Shown piece by piece: positions 40,989 to 50,315 of a stretch of 64,000 nt of DNA. Under the pieces are notes generated by a model, which searched no databases, was not told the origin of the DNA, and worked only from the letters and a program-made list of their open reading frames with translations. Numbering within the stretch: the first letter of the stretch is position 1; each line of letters starts with the position of its first letter. Made by a program: the position numbers and the translations under genes. Origin of the DNA: Verrucomicrobiota bacterium (GTDB lineage: Bacteria; Verrucomicrobiota; Verrucomicrobiia; Opitutales; Opitutaceae); the NCBI GenBank assembly GCA_016222805.1, contig JACRQG010000027.1, positions 62,001 through 126,000 of the forward strand, read 5' to 3'.

Positions 40989-43900
40989 TCAGAACGAGAA
41001 CGTGTTGGTGAGGATGAACTGCCGCGGGTCCTGGTAGCGGTAGGTGACGGGCTCGAGGGTCTGCGGGTGGACGCTGTTGACGATCAGCTCCTGTTGGTCG
41101 GTGACGTTATTGATGTTGAGCTGCACCGACCAGCGGACCTTGCGATTGAAGAGCGGGCGCGAGTAGCCGAGCTGCAGGTCGTAGACATTCTGGTCCTTCG
41201 CCGTCGCATTGGCGATGCGATTCACGGTGCGGCCGTTCCAGGTATCGGTGTAATCGGCGGTGGCGGGGACGGTGTATTCGACCTTGGCACCCGCGACGCG
41301 GCCCCAACGCAGGCGGGTGCCGGCCCCGATGGTGAAGCCCCTCAACCGGCCGGAGGAGAAGTCGTACCGGGTGCGAAGATTGAGGTTGTGGAGCGGGTCG
41401 CCGACGAAACGCATGCCCTCGTAGATGTGCGGGTTGTCGAAGAAGGCCTGTTCGGCGGCGGCGATCGACTCGTTAACGCTGTCGTTGTTCAACACGAAGG
41501 CACCCGTGGCCGTGGCCTCCGCCGGGGAGCGCCAGTCGGTCGAGCTCGGCGCATACTGCGGCCGGGGCTGCGTCGCGTTCTGGGTGATCGAGAGGGTGGA
41601 GTACTTCTTCCAGTACGGCTTCCAGGCGTCGAGATAGGCGCGAAACTCACGGCCGATATTGGAGCGGAGGGTCTCGTTGTTCGAGTAGTTGACGGAGACC
41701 GACCACGCGGCGAGCGGTTTGCCGACGATTTCGAGTTCGTAGCCCTTGCTTTCGGAATCCTGGGCGTACCCATTCACCTGATTCATCACCTGGATCTGGG
41801 TCTGGGCGAAGGCGGCCTCGTCGGCCGGCAGAATCGTGGAGTTGGCGAGCGCGGTCCAGATGTTGACAAGGTTGGTCTTGTTGAAGCCGGAGCCGCCGAA
41901 CTCATTCTTGGAAATGGTGTGGTAGCGCGTGGCGGTGACGAAGACGCGGTTCTGGAACAGGCTGAGCTTGAGGCCGTAGTCGGTGGTTTCGCCTTCCGGC
42001 GCGGGAGTCAGGTCGGCGCCAGTGGTCTGCTTCACGTCCTTGGGCGCGACAAAATTGGTGGTTGGCGTGCTCAGGCTGTTGGAGGTGTTGACGAAGGCCG
42101 AGAGCCACCGGGTGACGTGCAGGACGCCGCCCAGCGTGTGGGTGTGGCCGCTGTAGATGGTGGGCGGCCGCGACTTGGCGTCGACCGGCAGCCAGACGCC
42201 GGTATTGGGAGCGGTTGCTTCGGCGGCGGGATCGCGCACGGCGAGGCCGATCCAGTTTTTCACCCGGTCCTGACGGTAGCCATAGGTGGCGACGAGGCGG
42301 TTCTTGAACAGGAAGGCCTGCGCGACCCCCATGTAGGCCCCGGTCTCGCGTTCGACCGGGCTCGCGACCGACTGCGCGCGTTCCACCGCGTGCGCGTAGA
42401 GGTTCGTGACGGCGCCCGTCCGCGGATCTTGATACGGGATCGGGCCGTTCAAGGAGTAGGGGGCCGGGATGCGATAATTGGGATCGTTGAGCACGCTGAG
42501 ATCGCTGAGGTAGTAGCGATGGTACACCTTGTTGGCGGCGTTCTCCGGGGTGGGATTGAAGGCGCCGCCGCTCGAAATGTCGGGACCCTTGAGCCAGGAA
42601 ATCTGGCGGTTGCCGCCGCGGCTGGCGGTTTGCACCCCCTCGCCGAGTCCGGCGAGGCGCAGGGTCGCCCACTCCCGGAGACTCTTCTCGTAGGAGAGGG
42701 TCGCGCGGACCTGCTGGGTGCGGGACTTCGAGAAGATGAGGTTGGGTGACATCTCGAAGTAGTACAAATCGGCGGCGGGGCGGAGCTGGCCGTTGGGGAG
42801 GTAGCGGTTGGTGTCGGCGGCGATGCCGTAGAGGTCCCACTGCAGGTCGTTGTGGACATTGCGGCGCAGGCTCTGGCGGTTGAAGCCGAGTTCGAGGTTG
42901 AGGTCGCGCGCCAGCTCGCGCTGGAGGATCGCGGTGACGTTGGAGACGTCGAAGAGGCCGGAGATCCAGTTGCCCTCGAGGGCGGCCTCGGGGAAGCGGC
43001 GGCCCATCTCGAAATCGTTGCGGAGCGGACCGACCGGCCGTTCGGCGGTGGTGAACTGGCGGTAATTCTGGGCGGCCCGGAAGCGATCGCTCACGACCAC
43101 CCAGTCGCCGGAGCTGCGCTCCTGCACGCCGGTGACGGCGGTGGCGCCGGTATCGCGGAGGGGCGTGCCGGGGGTGCCGGCGGCACCGGGCGTGAAGGGC
43201 GCGCCGGGCACATAGGTGGCAGCGAAGTTGTTGAAGATGGGCCGGCCGTTCTGCTCCCAGAGCGAGCGAAGATCGTTGCCCCAGAACGGCCGCGGGACGG
43301 CGCGACTGATGTCGCCGTATTCGGCCTCGACGCGCACGGTCGTCTTCTGGTCGGGGCGCCACTTGGCCGTGAGGAAGAGGCGGTCCTGATGATGGTGCCC
43401 GGCCTTGCGCCAGGATTCCTCCCGGCCGTGCAGCAGCAGCGTGCGCACGGCAAACTTGTGACGCGCAGCGGCGACGTTGGCGTCGGCCACCCAGCGATAG
43501 CCGCCCCAGGAGTCGAGGCGGTTGGTCACGCTGTAGAAGTTGCGATCGGTCATCGCCTGCTTGGTGGCGACGTTGATCTTTCCGGCGGGCGAGCCGAAAC
43601 CGAAGAGGATGGAGTTGGGACCGCGCGAGACCTCGACGCGGTCGGTCATGTACATGTCCACCTCGCCGGGGGCGTCGAAGAAGTTGATGCTGCGCGCCCC
43701 GCCGGGCAGCCCGCGGATGCGGATGGAACGGATGCTGTCGTTATAGCCATCGGCCACGGGTCCGGCCGCGCGGGCGTCATCGGTCTCCATGCGCGTGCCC
43801 ATGCCGTACTCGATGGCGTTCTCCAGATTGGTGGCGGCGATGTCGCTGAGGAACTCCGCCGTCATCGGGCTGATGGCGGCGGCGACGTCCCTGAGGTTGG

Positions 43901-44099
43901 TGCGCAGGCGCGATCCGGCCAGGGTGTCCTGCCCGGCATAGCCCTTGTCCTGAGTGGTGCTGACTTCAAAGGGCGAAAGCTGGATCGTCTCCTCCCGGGC
44001 GGCCGCCCCGGCGGAGGGCGCGGCGGGCTGGGCGGCGGGCAGCGCGGACGGGAGCAGGAGGAACGGGGCGACGAGCGACGCGGCGAACGAGCATTTCAT
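40989..44099 (-). CDS. TonB-dependent outer-membrane receptor 2
   Basis: A 1036-residue protein from the ATG at 44099, with a signal peptide (1-23). The mature N-terminus has IQLSPFEVSTTQDKGYAGQDTLAGSRLRT (TonB-box-like, 41-46). The plug follows, with LRDVAAAISPMTAEFLSDIAATNLENAIEYG and DRVEVSRGPNSILFGFGSPAGKINV. The barrel ends in ILTNTFSF with C-terminal Phe. The plug blocks are those of the 'TonB-dependent siderophore/SusC-lite' receptors that dominate Opitutaceae. It heads a unit with the 647-aa unknown, a GH43-like protein and the GH29 fucosidase. The GAAA hairpin element lies 61 bases upstream. Confidence 0.93.
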   Translation of the reverse strand: MKCSFAASLVAPFLLLPSALPAAQPAAPSAGAAAREETIQLSPFEVSTTQDKGYAGQDTLAGSRLRTNLRDVAAAISPMTAEFLSDIAATNLENAIEYGMGTRMETDDARAAGPVADGYNDSIRSIRIRGLPGGARSINFFDAPGEVDMYMTDRVEVSRGPNSILFGFGSPAGKINVATKQAMTDRNFYSVTNRLDSWGGYRWVADANVAAARHKFAVRTLLLHGREESWRKAGHHHQDRLFLTAKWRPDQKTTVRVEAEYGDISRAVPRPFWGNDLRSLWEQNGRPIFNNFAATYVPGAPFTPGAAGTPGTPLRDTGATAVTGVQERSSGDWVVVSDRFRAAQNYRQFTTAERPVGPLRNDFEMGRRFPEAALEGNWISGLFDVSNVTAILQRELARDLNLELGFNRQSLRRNVHNDLQWDLYGIAADTNRYLPNGQLRPAADLYYFEMSPNLIFSKSRTQQVRATLSYEKSLREWATLRLAGLGEGVQTASRGGNRQISWLKGPDISSGGAFNPTPENAANKVYHRYYLSDLSVLNDPNYRIPAPYSLNGPIPYQDPRTGAVTNLYAHAVERAQSVASPVERETGAYMGVAQAFLFKNRLVATYGYRQDRVKNWIGLAVRDPAAEATAPNTGVWLPVDAKSRPPTIYSGHTHTLGGVLHVTRWLSAFVNTSNSLSTPTTNFVAPKDVKQTTGADLTPAPEGETTDYGLKLSLFQNRVFVTATRYHTISKNEFGGSGFNKTNLVNIWTALANSTILPADEAAFAQTQIQVMNQVNGYAQDSESKGYELEIVGKPLAAWSVSVNYSNNETLRSNIGREFRAYLDAWKPYWKKYSTLSITQNATQPRPQYAPSSTDWRSPAEATATGAFVLNNDSVNESIAAAEQAFFDNPHIYEGMRFVGDPLHNLNLRTRYDFSSGRLRGFTIGAGTRLRWGRVAGAKVEYTVPATADYTDTWNGRTVNRIANATAKDQNVYDLQLGYSRPLFNRKVRWSVQLNINNVTDQQELIVNSVHPQTLEPVTYRYQDPRQFILTNTFSF

Positions 44100-44159
44100 G
44101 GGGTGGCGGGGGCCTTCCGGATGCAGCGGGCGGCCGCTGAAACGGTCAATTGGCCGGGC

Positions 44160-44177
44160 ATCATCCTTTCGGATGAT
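44160..44177 (-). promoter_or_regulatory. GAAA-tetraloop hairpin element, copy 2
   Basis: An exact second copy of ATCATCCGAAAGGATGAT on the transcribed strand, 61 bases before the ATG of TonB receptor 2 and 94 bases after the response-regulator stop. A degenerate operator-like sequence, TGAAACGGTCA, lies between it and the gene (44138-44148). Confidence 0.6.
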
Positions 44178-44270
44178 GGGCGGGAGGGTGGCGTCCTGCT
44201 CCCGGCTCTTTGCTCCCACCGGGAGGGCCAGAACAAGAACGAAGGGCGAGAACGACTCGGCGGCGTGCGC

Positions 44271-44897
44271 CTACATCCGCAGCAGGCCGCGTTCGATCGC
44301 GAGGGTGACCGCGCGGGTACGGTCGGGGGCATCGAGCTTGGCAAGGATGTGAGCGATGTGCGTTTTGACCGTGGCTTCGCTGAGGTTGAGGACCGCGGCG
44401 ATCTCCTTGTTGGCCCGGCCGTGCGCGATCAGGACCAGAACCTCGGTCTCGCGCGCACTGAGGGTGACGCGGAGGTTGCGCTCGGCGACGCGGCGGGCGA
44501 GCTCGGGGGGCAGAAAGCGCTCGCCACCGGCGACGGCCCGGATCGCGCGCACGAGTTGCTCCTTCTCGGCCGACTTGGGCAGGTAGCCCATGGCGCCGGC
44601 CTCGAGCGCGCGGTGGATGTCCTCGGCCGTCTCGTTGATCGACACCACGATGATATGCGCCCCGGGATGCTGGGCGACGAGGCGCTGGGTGACCTCAACA
44701 CCGTGAATATCGGGCAGGATACCGTCCATCAGCGTGACATCCGGCCGCAGCCGGGGGAACAGCGCCAGGGCTTCGGCGCCGTTCCGCGCCTCGCCGACGA
44801 GTTCGAGGTCGGCCTCGGCCGCGAAGGCGCCCCGCAGACCGAGGCGCACCATGAAGTGATCGTCGACGACGAGGATGCGGATGCGGGCGGGTTTCAT
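44271..44897 (-). CDS. NarL/LuxR-family response regulator
   Basis: A 208-residue protein from the ATG at 44897, which overlaps the kinase stop (ATGA). Receiver domain: LVVDDH, DVTLMDGILPDIHG with phospho-acceptor Asp58, VVSINET and YLPKSAEKEQL. C-terminal LuxR helix-turn-helix: LSARETEVLVLIAHGRANKEIAAVLNLSEATVKTHI. It is the cognate partner of the kinase just upstream. It probably controls nearby PUL genes; its binding site is unknown. The GAAA element/leader of TonB receptor 2 lies directly downstream. Confidence 0.93.
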   Translation of the reverse strand: MKPARIRILVVDDHFMVRLGLRGAFAAEADLELVGEARNGAEALALFPRLRPDVTLMDGILPDIHGVEVTQRLVAQHPGAHIIVVSINETAEDIHRALEAGAMGYLPKSAEKEQLVRAIRAVAGGERFLPPELARRVAERNLRVTLSARETEVLVLIAHGRANKEIAAVLNLSEATVKTHIAHILAKLDAPDRTRAVTLAIERGLLRM

Positions 44898-46933
44898 GGT
44901 GAGGGAGCGGAGGCCGCAGTCGGGACTGTGACGGTCACCGTGCACCCGGCGCCGGGGGCGCTGGTGATGGAGAATCCGGCGCCAATCTTCGCGGCGCGTT
45001 CGCGCATGCCCAGCAGACCGAAATGGAAGCCGGCGGCGGACTCCACGCTGTCCGGGTGGAAGCCGCGGCCGTCGTCGCGCACGGTGAGGCGCGAGACGCC
45101 TGGCTCGTGTTCCAGGGTGAGGGTGACTTCACGGGCGCCGGAGTGCTTGAGCGCGTTCGTCAGCGCCTCCTGCGCGATGCGCAGGAGGTGAAATTCACTG
45201 GCGGCGGGCAGTCGCTCGGCGCGCTCCCGGACCTGGACAATCGCGCGGGGGCCGCCGGGGACGACCGCGGCTTCCGCCATGGCCTGCAAGGCCGCGGCGA
45301 GCCCCTGGCGGGCGAGAACCTGCGAGCGGAGATCCCACACTGAGCGCCGTGCCTCGAGCCGGGTGAAGCGCAACATGCGCCGCGCAAGCAGGAGGCCCTG
45401 TGCGGCGGCGGCGGGATTGCGGTGCACGGCATCCTCGACCCCGTCGAGTTGGAGGGCCACGCCGGAGAGCTGTTGCTCGAGGGTGTCGTGGAGGTCGCGC
45501 GCCATCCGGTCCCGCTCCTTGCCCACGGCTTCCTGGCGCAGTTGGTCGCCGATGATTGCCAGTTGCCGCCGGACCTGTCGGCGCAGCATCCAGCTGCCGG
45601 CGAGGCCCAGGGCCGCCAAGGTGCTCATGAGGCCGAGGGCCGCGAGGAGGCGCTCGGTGTTCCACCACGGCGCCCGCGAGATCACGGTGATGGCCGCCGC
45701 CTCGCGCAGGTGCAGGCGGAAACCGTCCACCCAGCCCATGCGCGGCAGGGCATGGGTCGTGGTGAGCTCGCAGATGCCGGTGAGACGGAGACGGTCGCCG
45801 GCGGCGAAGCGCGCGTCCCGGCTTTCGCCGATCGGCAGCAGGACCTCAAAGATGAGGGAGTCGAGCTGGCATTCGAGGATGGCCTCGCTGCGCCCCTCCT
45901 GGCGCGTGAGAAACACCGCTTCCAAGGTGATCAGTTCTGCGTGCACGGCGGGCCAGTGCTGCCGGCGCTGCGGGGACGGCACGGGCGCCGGGCGGGTGTC
46001 CCGTCCGAGGGCCGTGACGCGGGCGGCGCGAAGCACGGGGCGAAACGGCGCAAGGCCGCCGAAGCCCTCCACCTCCACGTGGGTGCCCGACGGGAGCGGC
46101 TCGGCCGGGGTGGCGTAGACCCGCGTGCTGCCGGTGCGATCGCGCAGGTAGAAGCCGTTCGAGGTTGTCTGGGTGATCACTCCCGTGACGCGCACCGGCG
46201 TATGCGGACCGAAACCGGCGGTCAGCAGTTCCGTCACCCCGATCACCGGCGGGGTGCCGCCCTCGCTGAGCAGCGGGCGCGGGAGAATCATCGCCATCGA
46301 CGGCACGAAGAAATGGCGGTCGGTCATCTGTCGCTCGCGATTGAAGATCGTGCCGAGCACTCCCCGGAGCAGGACGGGGCGGAGCAGCAGGGCGGCCGCC
46401 CGCTCCTCGGCGCCGGGCTCCGCCGGGAGCTCGGCCTTGAGGGTCAGCCCGTACACCTCGAGCTCGAGCGTGATCCGGTCGTCGCGGTTCTCCACGCCCA
46501 GGAGGACGGCGGGCACCTCGACCCAGCCCGAATCGAATTCCGGTTCGAAGAGCTGCTCCGCCGCGAGGCGCCGAGGCGGCGGCAGTTCACCCGGACCCAG
46601 CACCGTGGCGCGCCCGCGGGCGAGGCTTGGGTAGTATCCGAGGATCCGTGACACGCCCGCGACCCGGATCCGGGTGCCGGGGGAAAACCGGGGCGGCGGC
46701 TCGCCGGGCTGCGGTTCCAGGTTCACGTAGCAACCGGCGGTGCCGTCGTGGATGAACAGGTTCCACCCCGAGGCGGGGTCGCGGCCCAGCACCGTGGCCT
46801 CCACCCGCACCGCGACGCCGCGCGCCGCCTCCGCCGGTGGGAGGGCCCGGACGGCCGCCAGGCTGGTCAGCGGCTCGGCGGCGGCCGCCGGCAGCAGGAG
46901 CCCGCAGAGGGCGAACAGGCGAAGGGCGAGCAT
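44894..46933 (-). CDS. NarL-type sensor histidine kinase with OB-fold-like sensor repeats
   Basis: A 679-residue protein. The signal peptide covers 1-19, then a periplasmic region of ~400 residues reads as about four OB-fold-like units (roughly 38-115, 136-215, 245-310, 333-416), each opening with a phrase like VRVEATVLGRDPASGWNLFIHDG or VRVTGVITQTTSNGFYLRD. One transmembrane helix follows (~426-449), then HisKA_3 (ERDRMARDLHDTLEQQL, His482) and an HATPase domain (LLRIAQEALTNALKHSG, VRDDGRGF, HFGLLGMRERA). It is encoded 45 bases after the DUF4450 gene, so sensor and enzymes share a transcript. The OB-fold array would bind the inducing ligand, presumably a glycan fragment (inference). Confidence 0.88.
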   Translation of the reverse strand: MLALRLFALCGLLLPAAAAEPLTSLAAVRALPPAEAARGVAVRVEATVLGRDPASGWNLFIHDGTAGCYVNLEPQPGEPPPRFSPGTRIRVAGVSRILGYYPSLARGRATVLGPGELPPPRRLAAEQLFEPEFDSGWVEVPAVLLGVENRDDRITLELEVYGLTLKAELPAEPGAEERAAALLLRPVLLRGVLGTIFNRERQMTDRHFFVPSMAMILPRPLLSEGGTPPVIGVTELLTAGFGPHTPVRVTGVITQTTSNGFYLRDRTGSTRVYATPAEPLPSGTHVEVEGFGGLAPFRPVLRAARVTALGRDTRPAPVPSPQRRQHWPAVHAELITLEAVFLTRQEGRSEAILECQLDSLIFEVLLPIGESRDARFAAGDRLRLTGICELTTTHALPRMGWVDGFRLHLREAAAITVISRAPWWNTERLLAALGLMSTLAALGLAGSWMLRRQVRRQLAIIGDQLRQEAVGKERDRMARDLHDTLEQQLSGVALQLDGVEDAVHRNPAAAAQGLLLARRMLRFTRLEARRSVWDLRSQVLARQGLAAALQAMAEAAVVPGGPRAIVQVRERAERLPAASEFHLLRIAQEALTNALKHSGAREVTLTLEHEPGVSRLTVRDDGRGFHPDSVESAAGFHFGLLGMRERAAKIGAGFSITSAPGAGCTVTVTVPTAASAPSP

Positions 46934-46978
46934 CGGAAGAGGACGGTGGCCGGCGCCGGCGGGGTTGTAGCTTCCGGG

Positions 46979-49900
46979 TCAGCGACCGACGGAGTCGCGG
47001 GGATTCATAAGCGTGATCCCGAGCAGGCCGATCACGACTTCCTGCGAAAGCGTTTCGAGCGTGACGTCGGCCAGCGCGACCCCGGGGCGCAGGCGTTGGG
47101 AAAGCAGGACGGTGCGGCAGTTGGCGCCGAGGGCCACGGTTTCAGGCCACGGCTGGGGCACGGCAAAGGCGTCGATGTCGGCGGTGTAGTACGTGCGGCT
47201 GTCCTGACCCGCGGCGGTGGCGCCCGCTTTGACGGGGCAGAGGTTCCAGAAGTTGAAGGGCGGCACGAGCTCGAGGCGTTGCTCCGCGCCGTCGGCGTAG
47301 CGCAACCGCAGGACGGCGTTGGCGATGCGGCCCTGCATCGGGTTGGTGGAGCCGGCGACCAGGAACCAGACGGCCTCGGCGGCCCGCCCCACTGGCACGG
47401 TGACGGCGCGGGGGAAGTTATCCCAGAGCGAGGTGAAGGCGATGTTGCGGGCGCCTTCGGTCCAGGCGAACGGCACCCCTTGCGGCGTGCGAAGCAAGGA
47501 AGGATCCCCGGCGGCGAGGAGGCCGGGCACGGACTCGAACCCGATCTCGGGCGGACCGGATTTCCAGTGCGGGAACGTCCACGGCGAATAGCCGTCGGAT
47601 CCCAGTCGTACGGAAATGGTGGCCGGCCGGGGAGACAGGTATTGCTGGCGGAAGATCGCCCGGAGGTCCGCGTTGCGATGCGGGGCAAGATCCACCTGCG
47701 CCCAGTGGGCCCCGGCCGGGATCTCGGCCACCGGCAGCGCGTGCGCGACCAGTCCCGCGGTGAGTGACTCCGCCACGGTGGTGGTCACCCGCCACTGCGG
47801 CAGCTCACCGACGCGAACTTCAGTGCGGTGTGTCTGATACCGCCGGGTGCTGCCGTCTGGGAAGGCCGGTGGGGCGAACGCGAGTGCGGGCGGCGACCCC
47901 GCGGTGAGCACCTCGACCACCGACTCCTCGGCCGCGGGCAGCGTCATCTGCAGCCGCGTGCAGCCGTAACCCGGTGTCGCCTGCCACGGGACGCGGCGGC
48001 CGCTCACGGTCACTCCCACCACCCGTTGGGCCCGGATGGGCAGCAGGAGTTCGACGGGCGCCGGCTGGCTCAGCCGGAGGCGGAGGGTGGTGGCATTCCC
48101 CTTTCGCTCGAAGCGCAAGTCAAAGTCCGGCGTGCGGATCTGCGCGTGCCCCCAGTCCGCGGGAAACTGAGGGGCGAGCCGGACGATTTGGTTCGGGTAG
48201 TCGGGCGCGTAGCCGAACAGGCCTTCCACCAAGGTGCGGGCGAAAGGATGCACGCAGTCGCCAAAATCCGTGCCACCCTGCGGCGCGCCGAGGTTGCCCG
48301 GGCTGGGTTGGTTGAAGGCGCTGTGGACGAAATTGCCGCGGAACACGTCCCAGCCGTCATCCCCCAGGCCCGCCTGAAAATACGCCAGCGCGAGGTGGTG
48401 GTTGTCGCCGGGCCACATCTCGCGCACGGACCAGATCCCCGGCACGAAATTCGACGTCCACACGCGGCGACCGCCCGTCGGCAGACGGTCGTTCTGCAGG
48501 CCCCACTCGGTGTAGCGCAGCGCGGTGAGCGACTGCTCGGAGTCGAGCAGGCCCGCTCCGATGGGAAGAAAGATGCTGTACAGCCACGCGTCGTCGTGCA
48601 GCCGCCGGTGACCGCCTTGTTCACGGTAGAGGCCGGGATGGCCGCGCGTCGGGTTCCAGAGGTGGCGGAAGAATCCCTCCCGAATGCGGGCCAGCGCTGC
48701 TTCGTGGCGCGCCACCTCCGCCGCCTCGCCGGCCCGGCGGGCGAGGTCGCGGGCGGCGCGGTGGCCGCTGTAGGCGTAGGCGGTTTCGTCCGGCGTGCCG
48801 CCGCCGTTGAACCACACCGAGTCGGTCGGCCAGGTGTTGATGTAGCTCTCGTAGGTGCCGTCGCCGTCGGGATCGAAGCACTCGCGCATCCACTCGAGAT
48901 GAAGTTCGAGGGCCGGACGCAGCTTCGCCTCCAGGGTGGGGTCAGCGGTCCAGCGCCAGGCATGGATCAGCTGCTCGAAGAATTGGGACTGCATGTTGTA
49001 GAACTTCTGGTCGCGGGTGAGGCGGCCGCGGCCGTAGAAGCGCGAGTCGCGCGCCGCCTCGGTCAGCAGCGTGGCGGGGTCGGCCGCGAAGGAGTTCTTC
49101 GTCGTCTTGGTTTCCTGGGACGCGAGATAGTAGTCGGCTTGGGCGCGCACGCGCTCATGCCAGCCGTAGGCGGTGCCACCGTAGAACGTGCGCCAGCCCG
49201 GGAACCGCATGTTCCACATCATCGCCCCATGCACGAACACCGGTGGATACCAGACTCCGTCGATGGCGGCCGTGGCGGCGGTGGCGGCGGCATTGAGAAA
49301 GGGATCGGGGGTATCAACCACGACCCGCGCAGCGAGGGCGGTGGTGCGGACCGAGGCGGCGGCAAACGTGTCCGCCGGAGCAGACGACGCGGCGCCCGGC
49401 TCCCCGTCGGCGAGGAACGACCAGAAGACTTCGCCGGTCGCGTCCAGCGGCACCACCCCGCAGGCGAGGGGACGCGCCGGGTTCCCGCCCACCGCGACTG
49501 GCGCTCCGATCTCTTCCGCTCGCCGCGCCCCGGCCAGCAGCGTCAGCGGCGTGGCGGCCTGATCCGCCTCGCCCGCGAGCAGCGATCCCGGTGCGCTGCA
49601 ACGGCCCCGGATAATCGGACCACCGTCGTCCGCCTGGAGCGAGAAACCGGCGCCATCCGCACTCAGCCGATTCCCGGCACAGAGTTCGGGTTCGAAACCG
49701 CGCTGCCGGACGGCGGGCATGGTCAGGGTGTCGAGGGCGTTGGAGAGATTGGTGCCCAGCTTGCGCGACGCTCCGCCGTAGGCCCAGATCAGGCGATCGC
49801 CCGGGCGCACCCCGCGGGCGGTGACCCGTGCTGTCAGGCCCACGCCCCTGGCCGCCGGCTGCACTTCCCAGGTCAGGGTCAGCCCCGGCAGGCGGGACGA

Positions 49901-50266
49901 ACGAATGGTCCAGGTCATTCGGCCAGCGCGGTAGGACGTCGCCACTTCGTCGCCTTCATGCAGCCAGAGGCTCTCGCCGTTGGCGGCGCCGACCCCGAGG
50001 AGCAAGGTGCCGTAGTGCCGGTCGCCCCGGGCAAAGCGGGCAAGGGGACGATCGCCGGTGAGCACGAACGCGTTGGTGTTGGCGCAGTAGAGCGGTCGGT
50101 TGTTGAAGGCGTCGAGATTCCGGCCCACGACGGCGCCGTCCTCAGCCCGGTAGCGGGTGGGGATGGTCGGCGCGACGTGGGCGGGCGAGGCAGGGCTGGG
50201 TGTGGCGCCGCGGCAACAGACCAGAAGGGCGAAGAAGCCGAGCGCGGCAGCGAGGCGGAGGATCAT
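46979..50266 (-). CDS. DUF4450-type secreted protein, (alpha/alpha)6 glycosidase-like
   Basis: A 1095-residue protein from the ATG at 50266, with a signal peptide (1-21, lipoprotein-like Cys17-Cys18 possible). N-terminal beta-sandwich: RYRAEDGAVVGRNLDAFNNRPLYCANTNAFVLTGDRP. This is the opening that I associate with DUF4450 proteins of Bacteroidetes PULs. The centre is a helical barrel with acidic/aromatic blocks (MMWNMRFPGWRTFYGG, MRECFDPDGDGTYESYINTWPTDSVW, WSVREMWPGDNHHLALAYF). The C-terminal ~350 residues are beta-sandwiches. Likely an exo-acting glycosidase; substrate unknown. It lies between a GH106 gene (49 bases upstream) and the kinase gene. Confidence 0.78.
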   Translation of the reverse strand: MILRLAAALGFFALLVCCRGATPSPASPAHVAPTIPTRYRAEDGAVVGRNLDAFNNRPLYCANTNAFVLTGDRPLARFARGDRHYGTLLLGVGAANGESLWLHEGDEVATSYRAGRMTWTIRSSRLPGLTLTWEVQPAARGVGLTARVTARGVRPGDRLIWAYGGASRKLGTNLSNALDTLTMPAVRQRGFEPELCAGNRLSADGAGFSLQADDGGPIIRGRCSAPGSLLAGEADQAATPLTLLAGARRAEEIGAPVAVGGNPARPLACGVVPLDATGEVFWSFLADGEPGAASSAPADTFAAASVRTTALAARVVVDTPDPFLNAAATAATAAIDGVWYPPVFVHGAMMWNMRFPGWRTFYGGTAYGWHERVRAQADYYLASQETKTTKNSFAADPATLLTEAARDSRFYGRGRLTRDQKFYNMQSQFFEQLIHAWRWTADPTLEAKLRPALELHLEWMRECFDPDGDGTYESYINTWPTDSVWFNGGGTPDETAYAYSGHRAARDLARRAGEAAEVARHEAALARIREGFFRHLWNPTRGHPGLYREQGGHRRLHDDAWLYSIFLPIGAGLLDSEQSLTALRYTEWGLQNDRLPTGGRRVWTSNFVPGIWSVREMWPGDNHHLALAYFQAGLGDDGWDVFRGNFVHSAFNQPSPGNLGAPQGGTDFGDCVHPFARTLVEGLFGYAPDYPNQIVRLAPQFPADWGHAQIRTPDFDLRFERKGNATTLRLRLSQPAPVELLLPIRAQRVVGVTVSGRRVPWQATPGYGCTRLQMTLPAAEESVVEVLTAGSPPALAFAPPAFPDGSTRRYQTHRTEVRVGELPQWRVTTTVAESLTAGLVAHALPVAEIPAGAHWAQVDLAPHRNADLRAIFRQQYLSPRPATISVRLGSDGYSPWTFPHWKSGPPEIGFESVPGLLAAGDPSLLRTPQGVPFAWTEGARNIAFTSLWDNFPRAVTVPVGRAAEAVWFLVAGSTNPMQGRIANAVLRLRYADGAEQRLELVPPFNFWNLCPVKAGATAAGQDSRTYYTADIDAFAVPQPWPETVALGANCRTVLLSQRLRPGVALADVTLETLSQEVVIGLLGITLMNPRDSVGR

Positions 50267-50315
50267 GGCCGGAAGCCGAGGTGTAATGGAAAAGAGGGGC
50301 CGTTGGAAACCCCGT

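Noticed and set aside
44138-44150. TGAAACGGTCA upstream of TonB receptor 2 as a fifth LacI-like operator
   Set aside because: One base shorter and not palindromic; at best a decayed site, so I did not list it as an operator.
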